The notes under the pieces: generated by a model
The model's database searches: none
What the model was told of the DNA's origin: nothing
What the model saw: only the letters and a program-made list of their open reading frames with translations
Made by a program: the position numbers and the translations under genes
Shown here: positions 32,105 through 40,319 of the stretch, piece after piece
How the letters are laid out: each line of letters begins with the position of its first letter
Position numbering within the stretch: position 1 is the stretch's first letter
From: Pseudomonas sp. BN417
Lineage (GTDB): Bacteria > Pseudomonadota > Gammaproteobacteria > Pseudomonadales > Pseudomonadaceae
Length of the DNA: 64,000 nt
Reading direction: 5' to 3'
NCBI RefSeq assembly: GCF_029871205.1
Contig: NZ_SSOJ01000140.1
Span: 1-64,000 of the forward strand

Positions 32105-33121
32105 TTAGCCCGCTACCAGCCTGCGTTGCATCGGAAACAACTGCCAGCCGAAGCGATCGCTCACCAGGCCCCAGACACCCTGGGGCGCCTTGAGCATCAT
32201 CAGCACCGCGACGCTGCCGAGGATGATCATGTACAGCGCGCCGAACTCGGCGAAGCAGCTGCGCAGCACGAAGTAGATCAGGGTGCCGATCAGCGGCCCT
32301 TCGAGGGTACCGATGCCGCCGATGATGACGATGAAGATCACCGCGGCGGTCCAGTCCTGCACGCTGAACGCGGCGTCCGGGGAGATGCGCAGCTTCTGCA
32401 GGAAGATCAATGCACCCACTACACCGGTGCAGCCGGCGGCCAGCACATAGACCATCAGCTTGGTGCGGAACACATTGATGCCGAGGCTCCCCGAGGCCGG
32501 CTCCGAGTCACGGATGGCGGTCAGGGCCAGGCCCTGGCGCGAGCGCAGCAACAGATAGACCACCAGCATCGCCGCGACAGCGATGACCAGGGCGCTGAAG
32601 TACAGCAGCATCTCGCGGCCGTCGCGGCTGCTGCCGATCTGCCGCACGATGGAGGCCGGCAGGCTCTGCCCAGAACCACCGCCCAGGCTGCTCACCTGCG
32701 CGAGGCCGAGGCGGAACACTTCGGCCACCACCCAGGTGCCGATGGCGAAATAGGCACCCCGCAGGCGGAACAGCACCAGCGCGGTAGGCACGGCCAGGAC
32801 GGCAACCACCAGTCCCGAGAGGAACACCGCCGCCAGCGGCGGCACGCCCAGGTGCGAAGCCAGCACGAAGAGCAGGTAACCGCCCAGGCCGACGAAGGCC
32901 TGCTGGCCCACCGAAACCATGCCGGCGTAGCCCGCCAGCAGGTTCCACATTTGCGCCAGCGCCAGGTAGTAGGCGAACTCCACCACCAGGCGCAGCACTG
33001 CGCGGTCCGCCCAGAACGGCAGGGAAGCCAGCACCAGCACCAGCACGCCGAGCAGCGCCAGGCCAACCTGGCTACTGCGGGTGGCGCGCTGGACGAGGTA
33101 GGCATTGTTGATCGCATTCAT
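32105..33121 (-). CDS. branched-chain-type ABC transporter permease (LivM family)
   Basis: The 338-residue inner-membrane protein has about nine helices and the LivM signature (NLLAGYAGMVSVGQQAFVGLGGY, about 60-82, and the IRDSEPASGSLGI coupling loop). It pairs with the LivH-like permease, whose stop overlaps its start (ATGA). It is the last gene of the porin-SBP-LivG-LivF-LivH-LivM set. The substrate is not defined by sequence. Confidence 0.9.
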   Translation of the reverse strand: MNAINNAYLVQRATRSSQVGLALLGVLVLVLASLPFWADRAVLRLVVEFAYYLALAQMWNLLAGYAGMVSVGQQAFVGLGGYLLFVLASHLGVPPLAAVFLSGLVVAVLAVPTALVLFRLRGAYFAIGTWVVAEVFRLGLAQVSSLGGGSGQSLPASIVRQIGSSRDGREMLLYFSALVIAVAAMLVVYLLLRSRQGLALTAIRDSEPASGSLGINVFRTKLMVYVLAAGCTGVVGALIFLQKLRISPDAAFSVQDWTAAVIFIVIIGGIGTLEGPLIGTLIYFVLRSCFAEFGALYMIILGSVAVLMMLKAPQGVWGLVSDRFGWQLFPMQRRLVAG

Positions 33122-33990
33122 CAGTCGACACTCCGGGGGAACAGGCCGCGCGGGCGGAATACCAGGATCAGCAGGAACACCAGGTGGCCGGCGAGGATCT
33201 GCCAGCCCGGATCGATGCGCGCCCCCACCGCCTGGGCGACGCCGAGGATCACGCCCCCGGCCAGGGTGCCCCAGAGGCTGCCGAGGCCGCCGATGATCAC
33301 CGCCTCGAATCCGTAGAGCAGGCGCGCCGGGCCGACGCTGGGGTCGAAGCTGGTGCGCACCGCGAGGAACACCCCGGCGATGGACACCACCGCCATCGCC
33401 AGGGCCATGGCCAGGCCGAAGATGTTGCGGTTGTCGATACCCATCAGCTGGGCCGTCTGCTGGTCGTCCGAGGTGGCGCGGAAGGCGCGGCCCAGACTGG
33501 TCTTGTAGAACAGCAGCTGCAGGCCGCCGATCACCAGCAGGGCGCAGCCGAACACCATCAGCGGCATCACCCCGAGGCTGAGCCCGCCGAGGGAAAGGCT
33601 GGCCACTTCCAGGTCGCCCTGGGAGAGCTTCCGGCTGTCGCCGCTGAAGAATTCCAGCAGGACGTTCTGCAGGATGATCGACAGGCCGAAGGTCACCAGC
33701 AGCGGCGGCAGGATGTCCTGGCCGAGGGTGCGGTTGAGCAGCCCGCGCTGCAGGCCGTAGCCGACCACGAACATCACCGGCACCACCAGCGCCAGGCTGG
33801 CGAGCGGCGACAGGCCGAGGGCTTCCACCACCACCAGGGCCAGGTAGGACGCCAGCACGATGAAGTCGCCGTGGGCGATGTTGACCAGCCGCATGATGCC
33901 GAACATCAGCGACAGGCCGACCGCGAACATGGCGTAGAGGCCGCCGAGCAGCACGCCTTGCACCAGGGTATTGAGCCATTCCATCGTCAT
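33121..33990 (-). CDS. branched-chain-type ABC transporter permease (LivH family)
   Basis: The 289-residue inner-membrane protein fits LivH. It shows GVLLGGLYAMFAVGLSLMFGIMRLVNIAHGDFIVL at the N-terminus (split over about 12-46), the RATSDDQQTAQLMGI coupling loop and the AVIIGGLGSLWGTLAGG segment. The ATG at 33990 overlaps the LivF stop (ATGA). Together with LivM it forms the membrane channel of the importer. Confidence 0.9.
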   Translation of the reverse strand: MTMEWLNTLVQGVLLGGLYAMFAVGLSLMFGIMRLVNIAHGDFIVLASYLALVVVEALGLSPLASLALVVPVMFVVGYGLQRGLLNRTLGQDILPPLLVTFGLSIILQNVLLEFFSGDSRKLSQGDLEVASLSLGGLSLGVMPLMVFGCALLVIGGLQLLFYKTSLGRAFRATSDDQQTAQLMGIDNRNIFGLAMALAMAVVSIAGVFLAVRTSFDPSVGPARLLYGFEAVIIGGLGSLWGTLAGGVILGVAQAVGARIDPGWQILAGHLVFLLILVFRPRGLFPRSVD

Positions 33991-34688
33991 GCCTCCGCCA
34001 GGCCGAAATAGGCCGCCTTGATCCGCTCCTTGCTCACTTCGCCCGGCTTGCCGGAAAGGGAAATGCGCCCCTCCTGGAAGCAGTAGAAGCGGTCGGCGAC
34101 GCCGAGGGCCTGGTTGATGTCCTGCTCGACCAGGATCACCGCCGTGCCGTCGGCCTTGATCGACGGCAGCGCGCAATAGATGTCCTTGATGGTGGTGGGC
34201 GCGAGGCCCAGGCTGATCTCGTCGCAGAGCAGCAGGCTCGGGCTCGACATCAGCGCACGGCCGATGGCGACCATCTGCTGCTGGCCGCCGGACAGCGCGG
34301 TGCCGGGGCGCTTGCGCAGCGTCTCCAGCACCGGGAACAGCGCGTAGATGCGCTGCAGGTTCCAGGCGCCCGGGCGCTTGCTGTAGGCGCCGATCAGCAG
34401 GTTTTCCTCGACGCTGAGCGAAGGGAACAGCTTGCGCCCTTCCGGCACCAGGGCGATGCCCCGCTCCAGCACGCGGTTGGCCGGCTGGCTGCCGATGTAC
34501 TCGCCCTTGAAGCGAATGGCGCCGGGGTCGTTGCGGATCAGCCCGGCGAGCGAGCGCAGGAAGGTGGATTTGCCGGCGCCGTTGGAGCCGATGATGGCCA
34601 GGGTCTCGCCCTCGGTCAGGTCCAGGTCGATGTCGAACAAGGCCTGGAAGTCGCCGTAGCCGGCGCGCAGTTTGCGGATCGTCAGCAT
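33987..34688 (-). CDS. branched-chain-type ABC transporter ATPase (LivF family)
   Basis: The 233-residue ATPase has a Walker A GSNGAGKST (about 34-42), signature LSGGQQQM (about 133-140), Walker B LLLCDEISLGLAP and switch histidine replaced by Q in ILVEQD, as is usual in LivF proteins. It starts 4 bp after the LivG-like gene with GGAG upstream, and powers import with LivG. Confidence 0.92.
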   Translation of the reverse strand: MLTIRKLRAGYGDFQALFDIDLDLTEGETLAIIGSNGAGKSTFLRSLAGLIRNDPGAIRFKGEYIGSQPANRVLERGIALVPEGRKLFPSLSVEENLLIGAYSKRPGAWNLQRIYALFPVLETLRKRPGTALSGGQQQMVAIGRALMSSPSLLLCDEISLGLAPTTIKDIYCALPSIKADGTAVILVEQDINQALGVADRFYCFQEGRISLSGKPGEVSKERIKAAYFGLAEA

Positions 34689-34692
34689 GGCT

Positions 34693-35415
34693 TCAGCTCC
34701 CGATGCCCATGTAGATTTCCTGCACCCTGGGGTTGGCCATCACCGCATGGGGCTCGCCTTCGTCCAGCTTGCGGCCGAAGTTGATCACCGCCAGGCGGCC
34801 GACCACCGCCAGCAGCGCGTGGACTATGTGTTCGATCCAGATGATCGCGGTACCCGAGCGGTGGATGCCCTGGATGGTGCCCACCAGCTCCAGGCACTCG
34901 GGCTCGGTGAGGCCACCGGCGATCTCGTCGAGCAAGAGCAGCTGCGGCCGGGTGGCCAGGGCGCGGGCCATTTCCAGGCGCTTGCGCTCCAGCAGGGTCA
35001 GGGAGCCGGCCAGGGCGTTGGCCTTCTTCATCAGGCCGGTGAGCTCGAGGATGTGTGCGCACCAGGCGTAGCTGTCCTGCTCCGCCTGCCCGGCGCCGAA
35101 GGTGGCGCCCACCAGCAGGTTCTCGAACACCGTCATCTTCACGAAGGGGTGGGGAATCTGGTGGGAGCGGCCGATGCCGCGCTGACAGCGCTTGAACACC
35201 GGCTCGCGGGTCACGTCCTGGCCCTGGAAGTGGATACGCCCGCTGTCGGGGGCCACGCCCCCGGCGATCAGGTTGAACAGGGTGCTCTTGCCGGCGCCAT
35301 TGGGCCCGATGATGCCCAGCGCCTCGCCCGGCGCCAGGGCCAGACTGAGGTCGTCGGTCACCTTCACCGAGCCGTAGCGCTTGTGCACCTGCTCCAGTAC
35401 GAGGAGTTGTTGCAT
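34693..35415 (-). CDS. branched-chain-type ABC transporter ATPase (LivG family)
   Basis: The 240-residue ATPase has Walker A GPNGAGKST (about 38-46), the GIGRSHQIPHPF segment typical of LivG, and Walker B LLLLDEIAGGLTEPE. The signature region reads LTLLERKRLEMARALA rather than LSxGQ, which is common in LivG-type subunits. A 138-bp gap with family B and E repeats separates it from the binding-protein gene upstream. Confidence 0.92.
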   Translation of the reverse strand: MQQLLVLEQVHKRYGSVKVTDDLSLALAPGEALGIIGPNGAGKSTLFNLIAGGVAPDSGRIHFQGQDVTREPVFKRCQRGIGRSHQIPHPFVKMTVFENLLVGATFGAGQAEQDSYAWCAHILELTGLMKKANALAGSLTLLERKRLEMARALATRPQLLLLDEIAGGLTEPECLELVGTIQGIHRSGTAIIWIEHIVHALLAVVGRLAVINFGRKLDEGEPHAVMANPRVQEIYMGIGS

Positions 35416-35437
35416 GTTTCGTTACCTGTATGAATCT

Positions 35438-35540
35438 GTAGCCCGGATGCAATCCGGGGGAACCGTGCGGGGATTCCCGGATTTCATCCGGGCTACGAAC
35501 GGCCCCCTCTCCCTTCAGGGAGAGGGCTGGGGAGAGGGAG
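35438..35540. repeat. composite intergenic repeats: family B copy 2 plus family E copy 2
   Basis: The family B arms GTAGCCCGGATGCAATCCGG and CCCGGATTTCATCCGGGCTAC (35438-35496) are followed at once by the family E hairpin CCCCTCTCCCTTCAGGGAGAGGG (35504-35540). Both sit between the substrate-binding-protein gene and the LivG-like gene of one operon. Confidence 0.9.
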
Positions 35541-35553
35541 CCCGCGCTCGGAC

Positions 35554-36864
35554 TCAACCGCCATAGGTGATCGCCTGCATCTCCCCACCCAGGGGAATCT
35601 GCGGCGCGGTCTGGTTGCTGGTGATCACCAGGTCGTAGGTGAAGGGCCCGCCGAGACGCCACTGGCCGGATACCAGCGGAGTCTTGGCGACGTTCTTCAC
35701 CGGGCCGTTCTTCCAGCTCACCGGGCCGACCACGGTGTTCAGCTCGGTCTTCAGCAACGCATCCCGCGTGGCCGCCGGATTGCCGACCTCCTCGGTGCGT
35801 TGGAGGATGTCCACCGCCAGCTCGAACAACGCATGGACGAAGCCCAGCGGCTGGGTCCACTGCTTGCCGGTGGCCTGGGTGTAGCGCGCGGCCAGTTGCC
35901 CGGCGGTGAGGCCGTTGAGCGAGGAGCTGAAGGGGTGGCTCGGGCTCCACCAGATCTCCGTGGAGAGGTTGTGCCCGGCCTTGCCCAGGGCCTCCACCGC
36001 CGAGGGGAACAGCAGCGCCTTGCCCACCGACATCGCCTTGGGCTGGAAGCCCTGCTGGCGCGCCTGGGTCCAGAAGGTGGTGAGGTCCGGCGGAATGACG
36101 ACGCCTGTGACGATCTCCGCCTCGGCCTTCTTGAAGGCGGAAATCTGCGCCGAAAAATCGTCGGTCAGGCTCTGGAAGCGGCCCGGGTCCACCAGCTGGA
36201 AGCCCTTCTGCGACAGCACCGGCGGGAAGCCCAGCTTGTCGTCGCCCCAGGCATTGCCGTCGCCATCGTTGGGGAACAGCCCGCCGATCACCTTGTTGCT
36301 GCCCATGCCGCCCCACATGGCGGTGTAGCTGGCGATCACGTCTTCCAGACCCCAGAAGAAGTGATAGGTCCACTCGAAGCCCTGGTCCGGCTTGCCGCCA
36401 CGGGTAAAGAACCAGGGCTGCCAGGGCGCCACGGTGGAGATGCAGGGGATCTCGTTGATCTCGCACTGGTCCGACACCGGGTTGGTGGTTTCCGGGGTGG
36501 ACGACACCAGCATCAGGTCGACGCCGTCTTCGAGGATCAACTCGTTGGCCACTTCGGCGGCGCGGTTGGGGTTGGACTGGCTGTCCTTGACCAGCACCTC
36601 CAGGCGGCAGCGCTGGCCGCCCACGGTGATGCTGTTCTTCAGCACCGAAGCGAGGCTTTCGATGATGTAGGCATCCGCCGCGGCGAACGGCGCCAGCGGC
36701 CCGGTCTGGGGGCTGACGTAGCCGATGCGGATGACCTTCTCCGCTGCCAGCAGCGGACCTGAAGAAAAGCCTGCGAGCAGCGAGCCGCCAGCCACGACGC
36801 CGCTGGCCCGCAGGAAATCACGCCGGGAAAACCCGGCACCGAGGAGTTTCTTGTTGTTGTCCAT
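35554..36864 (-). CDS. ABC transporter substrate-binding protein with Tat signal
   Basis: The 436-residue protein is a type I periplasmic binding protein (Peripla_BP_6-like). It begins with a twin-arginine signal SRRDFLRASGVVAGGSLLAG (about 13-32) and cleavage near LLAAE. Periplasmic delivery folded via Tat is expected. The motif LAPFAAADAY and the NEIPCISTVAPWQPWFF segment suggest a subfamily distinct from leucine-binding LivJ. The start at 36864 has GAGG 8 bases upstream. It lies 64 bp after the porin gene. The ligand is unknown. The shared operator with the hydroquinone operon hints at an aromatic or related compound. Confidence 0.87.
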   Translation of the reverse strand: MDNNKKLLGAGFSRRDFLRASGVVAGGSLLAGFSSGPLLAAEKVIRIGYVSPQTGPLAPFAAADAYIIESLASVLKNSITVGGQRCRLEVLVKDSQSNPNRAAEVANELILEDGVDLMLVSSTPETTNPVSDQCEINEIPCISTVAPWQPWFFTRGGKPDQGFEWTYHFFWGLEDVIASYTAMWGGMGSNKVIGGLFPNDGDGNAWGDDKLGFPPVLSQKGFQLVDPGRFQSLTDDFSAQISAFKKAEAEIVTGVVIPPDLTTFWTQARQQGFQPKAMSVGKALLFPSAVEALGKAGHNLSTEIWWSPSHPFSSSLNGLTAGQLAARYTQATGKQWTQPLGFVHALFELAVDILQRTEEVGNPAATRDALLKTELNTVVGPVSWKNGPVKNVAKTPLVSGQWRLGGPFTYDLVITSNQTAPQIPLGGEMQAITYGG

Positions 36865-36928
36865 GACGGATACCTCGTACCGGCACGGGCACGCGGGCCC
36901 GGCCGGGGTGCAGTGGGAAGGAGGCGAA

Positions 36929-38278
36929 TCAGAAGAACAGGGTGACGTCGAAGGAGCCCACCAGCTGGCTGTCCTCGCGACCGTCGCCGAAGGCGTCACG
37001 CCCGTTGCCGCTGTGGATGTCGTAGCGCAGCTCGGGCCGCAGGCGCAGGTTCGGCACCGGGGTCCAGGCCAGGTTGGTGGTGAAGCCATAGAAGCTGCCC
37101 CAGCTGGGGTCGGGGATGCCGGTCTGCGGGTCGATGTTGGCCATCACCACATGCACCGGGGCGTCGCTGTAGAACCACTCGGCGCGGCTGTTCCACATCA
37201 GGTTGTCGCCCAGGCGGTGGTACCAGTTGACGTCGGTGCCGTACCAGTGGGCATTGTCCTTGTTGGCGAAGCCGGCGAAGGCCCCGTCTTCCTGCTGGCC
37301 GTAGTTGAACTCGACGGCGACGCGATTGCGCTCGTCCAGCACATGGGAAACCGTCAGGTAGGAGGCGTAGCGGGTCAGGTTCTCGTCGTCGGTGCCGGCG
37401 GGGATCGGCGAGCCGCAGGCGCACTCGGCGAAGCTGTCGCCGGCACCATTGCCGTAGATGTTTTCCCAGTCCACCCAGGTGCGGAAGTCCGCCGATCGCC
37501 AGCGCAGGTTGGCGATCACATCCGGGTCGCCGTTGGGGTCCTGCATGTTGTTCCAGCCCTGCACCAGGCCCAGCTCGAAACCGAGCATGCTGCCGCCATC
37601 TTCCTGCGGCAGCTTGAAGGAATACAGCGCGCCGGTGTGCTTGGCCGGGCCGTGCATGAAGGAATAGGTGTGGCTGTAGAAGTCCGCCGGCGCCGGGCTG
37701 CCGAGGGCGAAGCCGATCTCGTTCTCCAGCGGGGTGTGGAACACGCCGAGCATCAGGTTGGAGCCGCCGAGCACCGGGATGTAGAAATCCAGGTAAGCCT
37801 GGGCGATGTTGAAGTTCTCGTCGTTGCCGTCGGCATCGCGGTTGACGCCCAGGTCTTCGTCGAAGCCGTAGGTCTTGAAGAAGCGCGCATCCTTGCCGTA
37901 GAGGGCGGTGACATTGAAGCCCCAGTCGGCTTCCTGCGGCATGGGGCCGGGGAAGGGACCGACGCGGCCGACCACGTTGCCCTTGGGCACCTTCTCGATG
38001 GCCAGGGCGAACTGGTTGAGGTTGAAGCCTTCGTCATTGTTGAAGAAGGCCTGCTTGCTCACGTCGTCGCTGCCGTTGTCGTTGTAGATCCAGCCGGCCT
38101 GGGCCCAGCCGTGGACCTTGATGCCGTAATCCTTCTCCAGGCCGTCACCGAAGGCGCTGCGGAACAGCGAGCCGCTCGCGCCGGGTTCGGCGGCCTGGGC
38201 GAACTGGGGGAAGAGCGCAGCGGCCGCCAGGACCGGGCCGAGCAGGGAGGACGCGGAAAGATGCTTGCGAGGGATCAT
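36929..38278 (-). CDS. outer-membrane beta-barrel porin (BBP2/OmpL-like)
   Basis: The 449-residue protein has a signal peptide (about 1-29, ending FAQAA). The barrel-like sequence of alternating strands ends in the terminal phenylalanine typical of outer-membrane proteins (SFDVTLFF). Aromatic-rich turns such as VHGWAQAGWIYNDNGSDD and the ECACGSPIPAGTDDEN cysteine pair are visible. It resembles the BBP2 putative porin family. As first gene of the operon it probably provides outer-membrane entry for the ligand of the downstream ABC importer. Confidence 0.82.
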   Translation of the reverse strand: MIPRKHLSASSLLGPVLAAAALFPQFAQAAEPGASGSLFRSAFGDGLEKDYGIKVHGWAQAGWIYNDNGSDDVSKQAFFNNDEGFNLNQFALAIEKVPKGNVVGRVGPFPGPMPQEADWGFNVTALYGKDARFFKTYGFDEDLGVNRDADGNDENFNIAQAYLDFYIPVLGGSNLMLGVFHTPLENEIGFALGSPAPADFYSHTYSFMHGPAKHTGALYSFKLPQEDGGSMLGFELGLVQGWNNMQDPNGDPDVIANLRWRSADFRTWVDWENIYGNGAGDSFAECACGSPIPAGTDDENLTRYASYLTVSHVLDERNRVAVEFNYGQQEDGAFAGFANKDNAHWYGTDVNWYHRLGDNLMWNSRAEWFYSDAPVHVVMANIDPQTGIPDPSWGSFYGFTTNLAWTPVPNLRLRPELRYDIHSGNGRDAFGDGREDSQLVGSFDVTLFF

Positions 38279-38384
38279 GGCAGCTACCTTGTTGTTATTA
38301 GTCAGCCTGGTGCCGAGGCGGGTCCTGCTGGCAATGCAGGTCCTGTCGTCCGGCTGGATCGCAAGCTACAAGCGCCCTCCTCCC

Positions 38385-38431
38385 CCAACAATTCCGGTTT
38401 CGGCGATTTGAGTGTTTGCGAATCGAGAACA
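38385..38431 (-). promoter_or_regulatory. putative operator upstream of the porin/ABC operon
   Basis: CCAACAATTCC (38385-38395) and, exactly 27 bases from its start, GTGTTTGCGAA followed by TCGAGAACA (38412-38431) repeat the block found at 9263-9309 upstream of the hydroquinone operon. The dyad is weaker here (GTTTGCG-AAT-CGAGAAC). The block lies 107 bp before the porin start. Confidence 0.6.
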
Positions 38432-38538
38432 ATGGCGGGCGGGCGGCGAGGTAGAGCGGTTGGTGCGGGGATGGGGTGTGGCGGGGGTGGGCGGTTATCG
38501 GACGGGATTCGTGGAATCCCTCAGTGGACTCAAGTCCC

Positions 38539-38638
38539 TGTGGGGGCGAATTCATTCGCTAAGGGCAACGCAGTTGCCCCGATTCGATGTCTGCGGGGCA
38601 GTCCTGCGGACTGCTCAGCGATTGAAATCGCCCCCACA
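38539..38638. repeat. intergenic inverted repeat, family A copy 3
   Basis: The arms are TGTGGGGGCGAATTCATTCG and CGATTGAAATCGCCCCCACA, with inner hairpins GGGCAACGCAGTTGCCC and GGCAGTCCTGCGGACTGC-like. It lies between the porin operon promoter region and the DUF3820 gene. Confidence 0.92.
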
Positions 38639-38656
38639 AAAAGGGAAAGCGCGGCA

Positions 38657-38872
38657 TCAGCGCTTCTTGCGCAACGGCTCCAGCAGCGGCTTCAACCCGT
38701 TGTGGTCGATCTCCTGCATCAGCATCAGCAGCCGCCCGATCTCGCCCTTGGGAAAGCCCTCGCGGGCAAACCAGTTGAGGTAGTTCCCCGGCAGGTCGGC
38801 GAGCAGCCGGCCCTTGTACTTGCCGTAGGGCATTTCGCGGGTGACCAGGAGCAGCAGGTCTTCAGGATTCAT
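38657..38872 (-). CDS. DUF3820 family small protein
   Basis: The 71-residue protein matches DUF3820. It has MPYGKYKGRLLADLPGNYLNWFAREGFP (split around residues 14-41), the conserved core of this small cytosolic family. It then ends in GRLLMLMQEIDHNGL. The function is not established. The true gene starts at 38872, inside a longer reading frame that extends through the DUF190 gene. It follows the DUF190 gene by 53 bp and may share its transcript. Confidence 0.85.
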   Translation of the reverse strand: MNPEDLLLLVTREMPYGKYKGRLLADLPGNYLNWFAREGFPKGEIGRLLMLMQEIDHNGLKPLLEPLRKKR

Positions 38873-38925
38873 CGAGCTCTCGAGAAAGCGGACACGGATG
38901 GGCGATTGTCGCAGAGCCGCGCGGC

Positions 38926-39252
38926 TCAGGCATCCACCGGTGTGCCCAGCAGCCCGAACTCGGCCGGCACCTTGACGTAGAACAGCGGCACGCCCTCCTC
39001 GTCCAGGCGCTTCAGCAGGGCGTCGCATTCGTCCTCGGAAAGGGCCATGAGGATCAGCATCGGCTGGTCGGCCATCTCGAAGAAGTGGTGGGAATGGAAC
39101 TGCCTCGTATGGCCGAACCCCTCGATACCGGAAACCAGGGTGGCGCCGCGCAAGCCCATGTCCATGGCCAGGCCGACTACCCAGTCGGCGAGCATCTTGC
39201 CCTGGTGCCGGCGGTTCTGCTGCGTGTAGAGCGTAAGCTGGTAACCCTTCAT
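38926..39252 (-). CDS. DUF190 family protein
   Basis: The 108-residue protein fits DUF190, a PII-like alpha/beta fold. It has the typical GLRGATLVSGIEGFG (about 33-47) and the LPM-like MADQPMLILMALSEDE segment. PII-like DUF190 proteins may sense a nucleotide or small ligand, often beside CrcB or transport genes, but none lies here. GGAGG precedes the ATG. Confidence 0.88.
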   Translation of the reverse strand: MKGYQLTLYTQQNRRHQGKMLADWVVGLAMDMGLRGATLVSGIEGFGHTRQFHSHHFFEMADQPMLILMALSEDECDALLKRLDEEGVPLFYVKVPAEFGLLGTPVDA

Positions 39253-39419
39253 GACTGCCTCCTGCCCAATTCAAGCATGGCACCCGGACCGTGGACGGCG
39301 CCCCTTTGTCGATGGCCGGCACCAGCCGATGAAGCGCCCTTCCCAACGGCCGCGGTCGGGCGTAATCAGGAAGGTCCCTCACGTGCTGTTCCACCTCCAA
39401 CCCTGCGGAGGAACACCTG

Positions 39420-40307
39420 ATGAACATCCCCGGTTACCGGCCCCGTCTCGGCGTCGCGGCCAGCGCCATCCACCCGCTGCTGAAAAGCCTCTACGTGATG
39501 GCCGCCCTGGTGGAGGCCCGGGACGCCTATACCGGCGGCCACCTCTGGCGCGTTTCCCAGTTTTCCCAACTGCTGGCCATGGACCTGGGCCTGCCCCCCT
39601 CAGAGGTGGCGCGCATCACCCTCGGCGGATTTCTCCATGACCTCGGCAAGATAGGCGTGCCCGACGCCGTGCTGAACAAGCCAGGGCCGCTCGACGAGCA
39701 TGAGCTGGAAATCATGCGCACCCACCCGGAAGTCGGCCAGCGCCTGCTCAGCGGTCACCCGCTGGCGCCCCTGGTGCTGCCGGCGGTGCTGATGCACCAC
39801 GAGACCCCGGACGGTCGCGGCTACCCGCAGGGCTTGCGCGGCGAGGCTATTCCCCTGGAAGCGCGGATAGTCGGGGTCACGGACGCCTTCGACGCCATGA
39901 CCAGCACCCGCCCCTATCGCAGTGCCATGCCCATCGCCACGGCGCTGGACATCGTCGCCGAGTACCTCGGCAGACAGTTCGATCGCGAATGCGGCGAACG
40001 GCTGATCGCCCTGGGCGAGCGCGGCGCCCTGGAGCACATAGTCGGCCATAGTGAGCCGCATATCCCGCTGCAGCACTGCGCCGGCTGCGGACCGATCATC
40101 GTGGTCAAGCACAGCCAGCCCAGCGGATCCCTCGTCTACTGCCGCGCCTGCGGCGGCGAGCATCGGGTCGAGCGGGACGGCAACCAGGTGCGCCTGGTCC
40201 CCACCGGACAGCTCGGCAGCGCCGCGGCGCTGGAGCCGGACATGGACGACTTCCTGCTGGAGGAACTGCTGGAAGAAACCGAGACGCTGCTGGATGTCGC
40301 GGCCTGA
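39420..40307 (+). CDS. HD-GYP domain protein with C-terminal zinc ribbon
   Basis: The 295-residue protein has an HD-GYP phosphodiesterase domain (about 20-185). Its markers are GGHLWRVSQF, the HD pair in LHDLGKIGVPD (about 72-82), HHETPDGRGYP (about 126-136) and DAFDAMTSTRPYR. Such enzymes hydrolyse cyclic-di-GMP. There is no receiver, PAS or membrane sensor domain. Instead a C-terminal CAGC...CRAC ribbon (about 220-243) and an acidic tail follow. GGAGG lies 8 bases before the ATG. Regulation may act through the ribbon or a partner protein. Confidence 0.9.
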   Translation: MNIPGYRPRLGVAASAIHPLLKSLYVMAALVEARDAYTGGHLWRVSQFSQLLAMDLGLPPSEVARITLGGFLHDLGKIGVPDAVLNKPGPLDEHELEIMRTHPEVGQRLLSGHPLAPLVLPAVLMHHETPDGRGYPQGLRGEAIPLEARIVGVTDAFDAMTSTRPYRSAMPIATALDIVAEYLGRQFDRECGERLIALGERGALEHIVGHSEPHIPLQHCAGCGPIIVVKHSQPSGSLVYCRACGGEHRVERDGNQVRLVPTGQLGSAAALEPDMDDFLLEELLEETETLLDVAA

Positions 40308-40319
40308 GCCGATCCGGGG

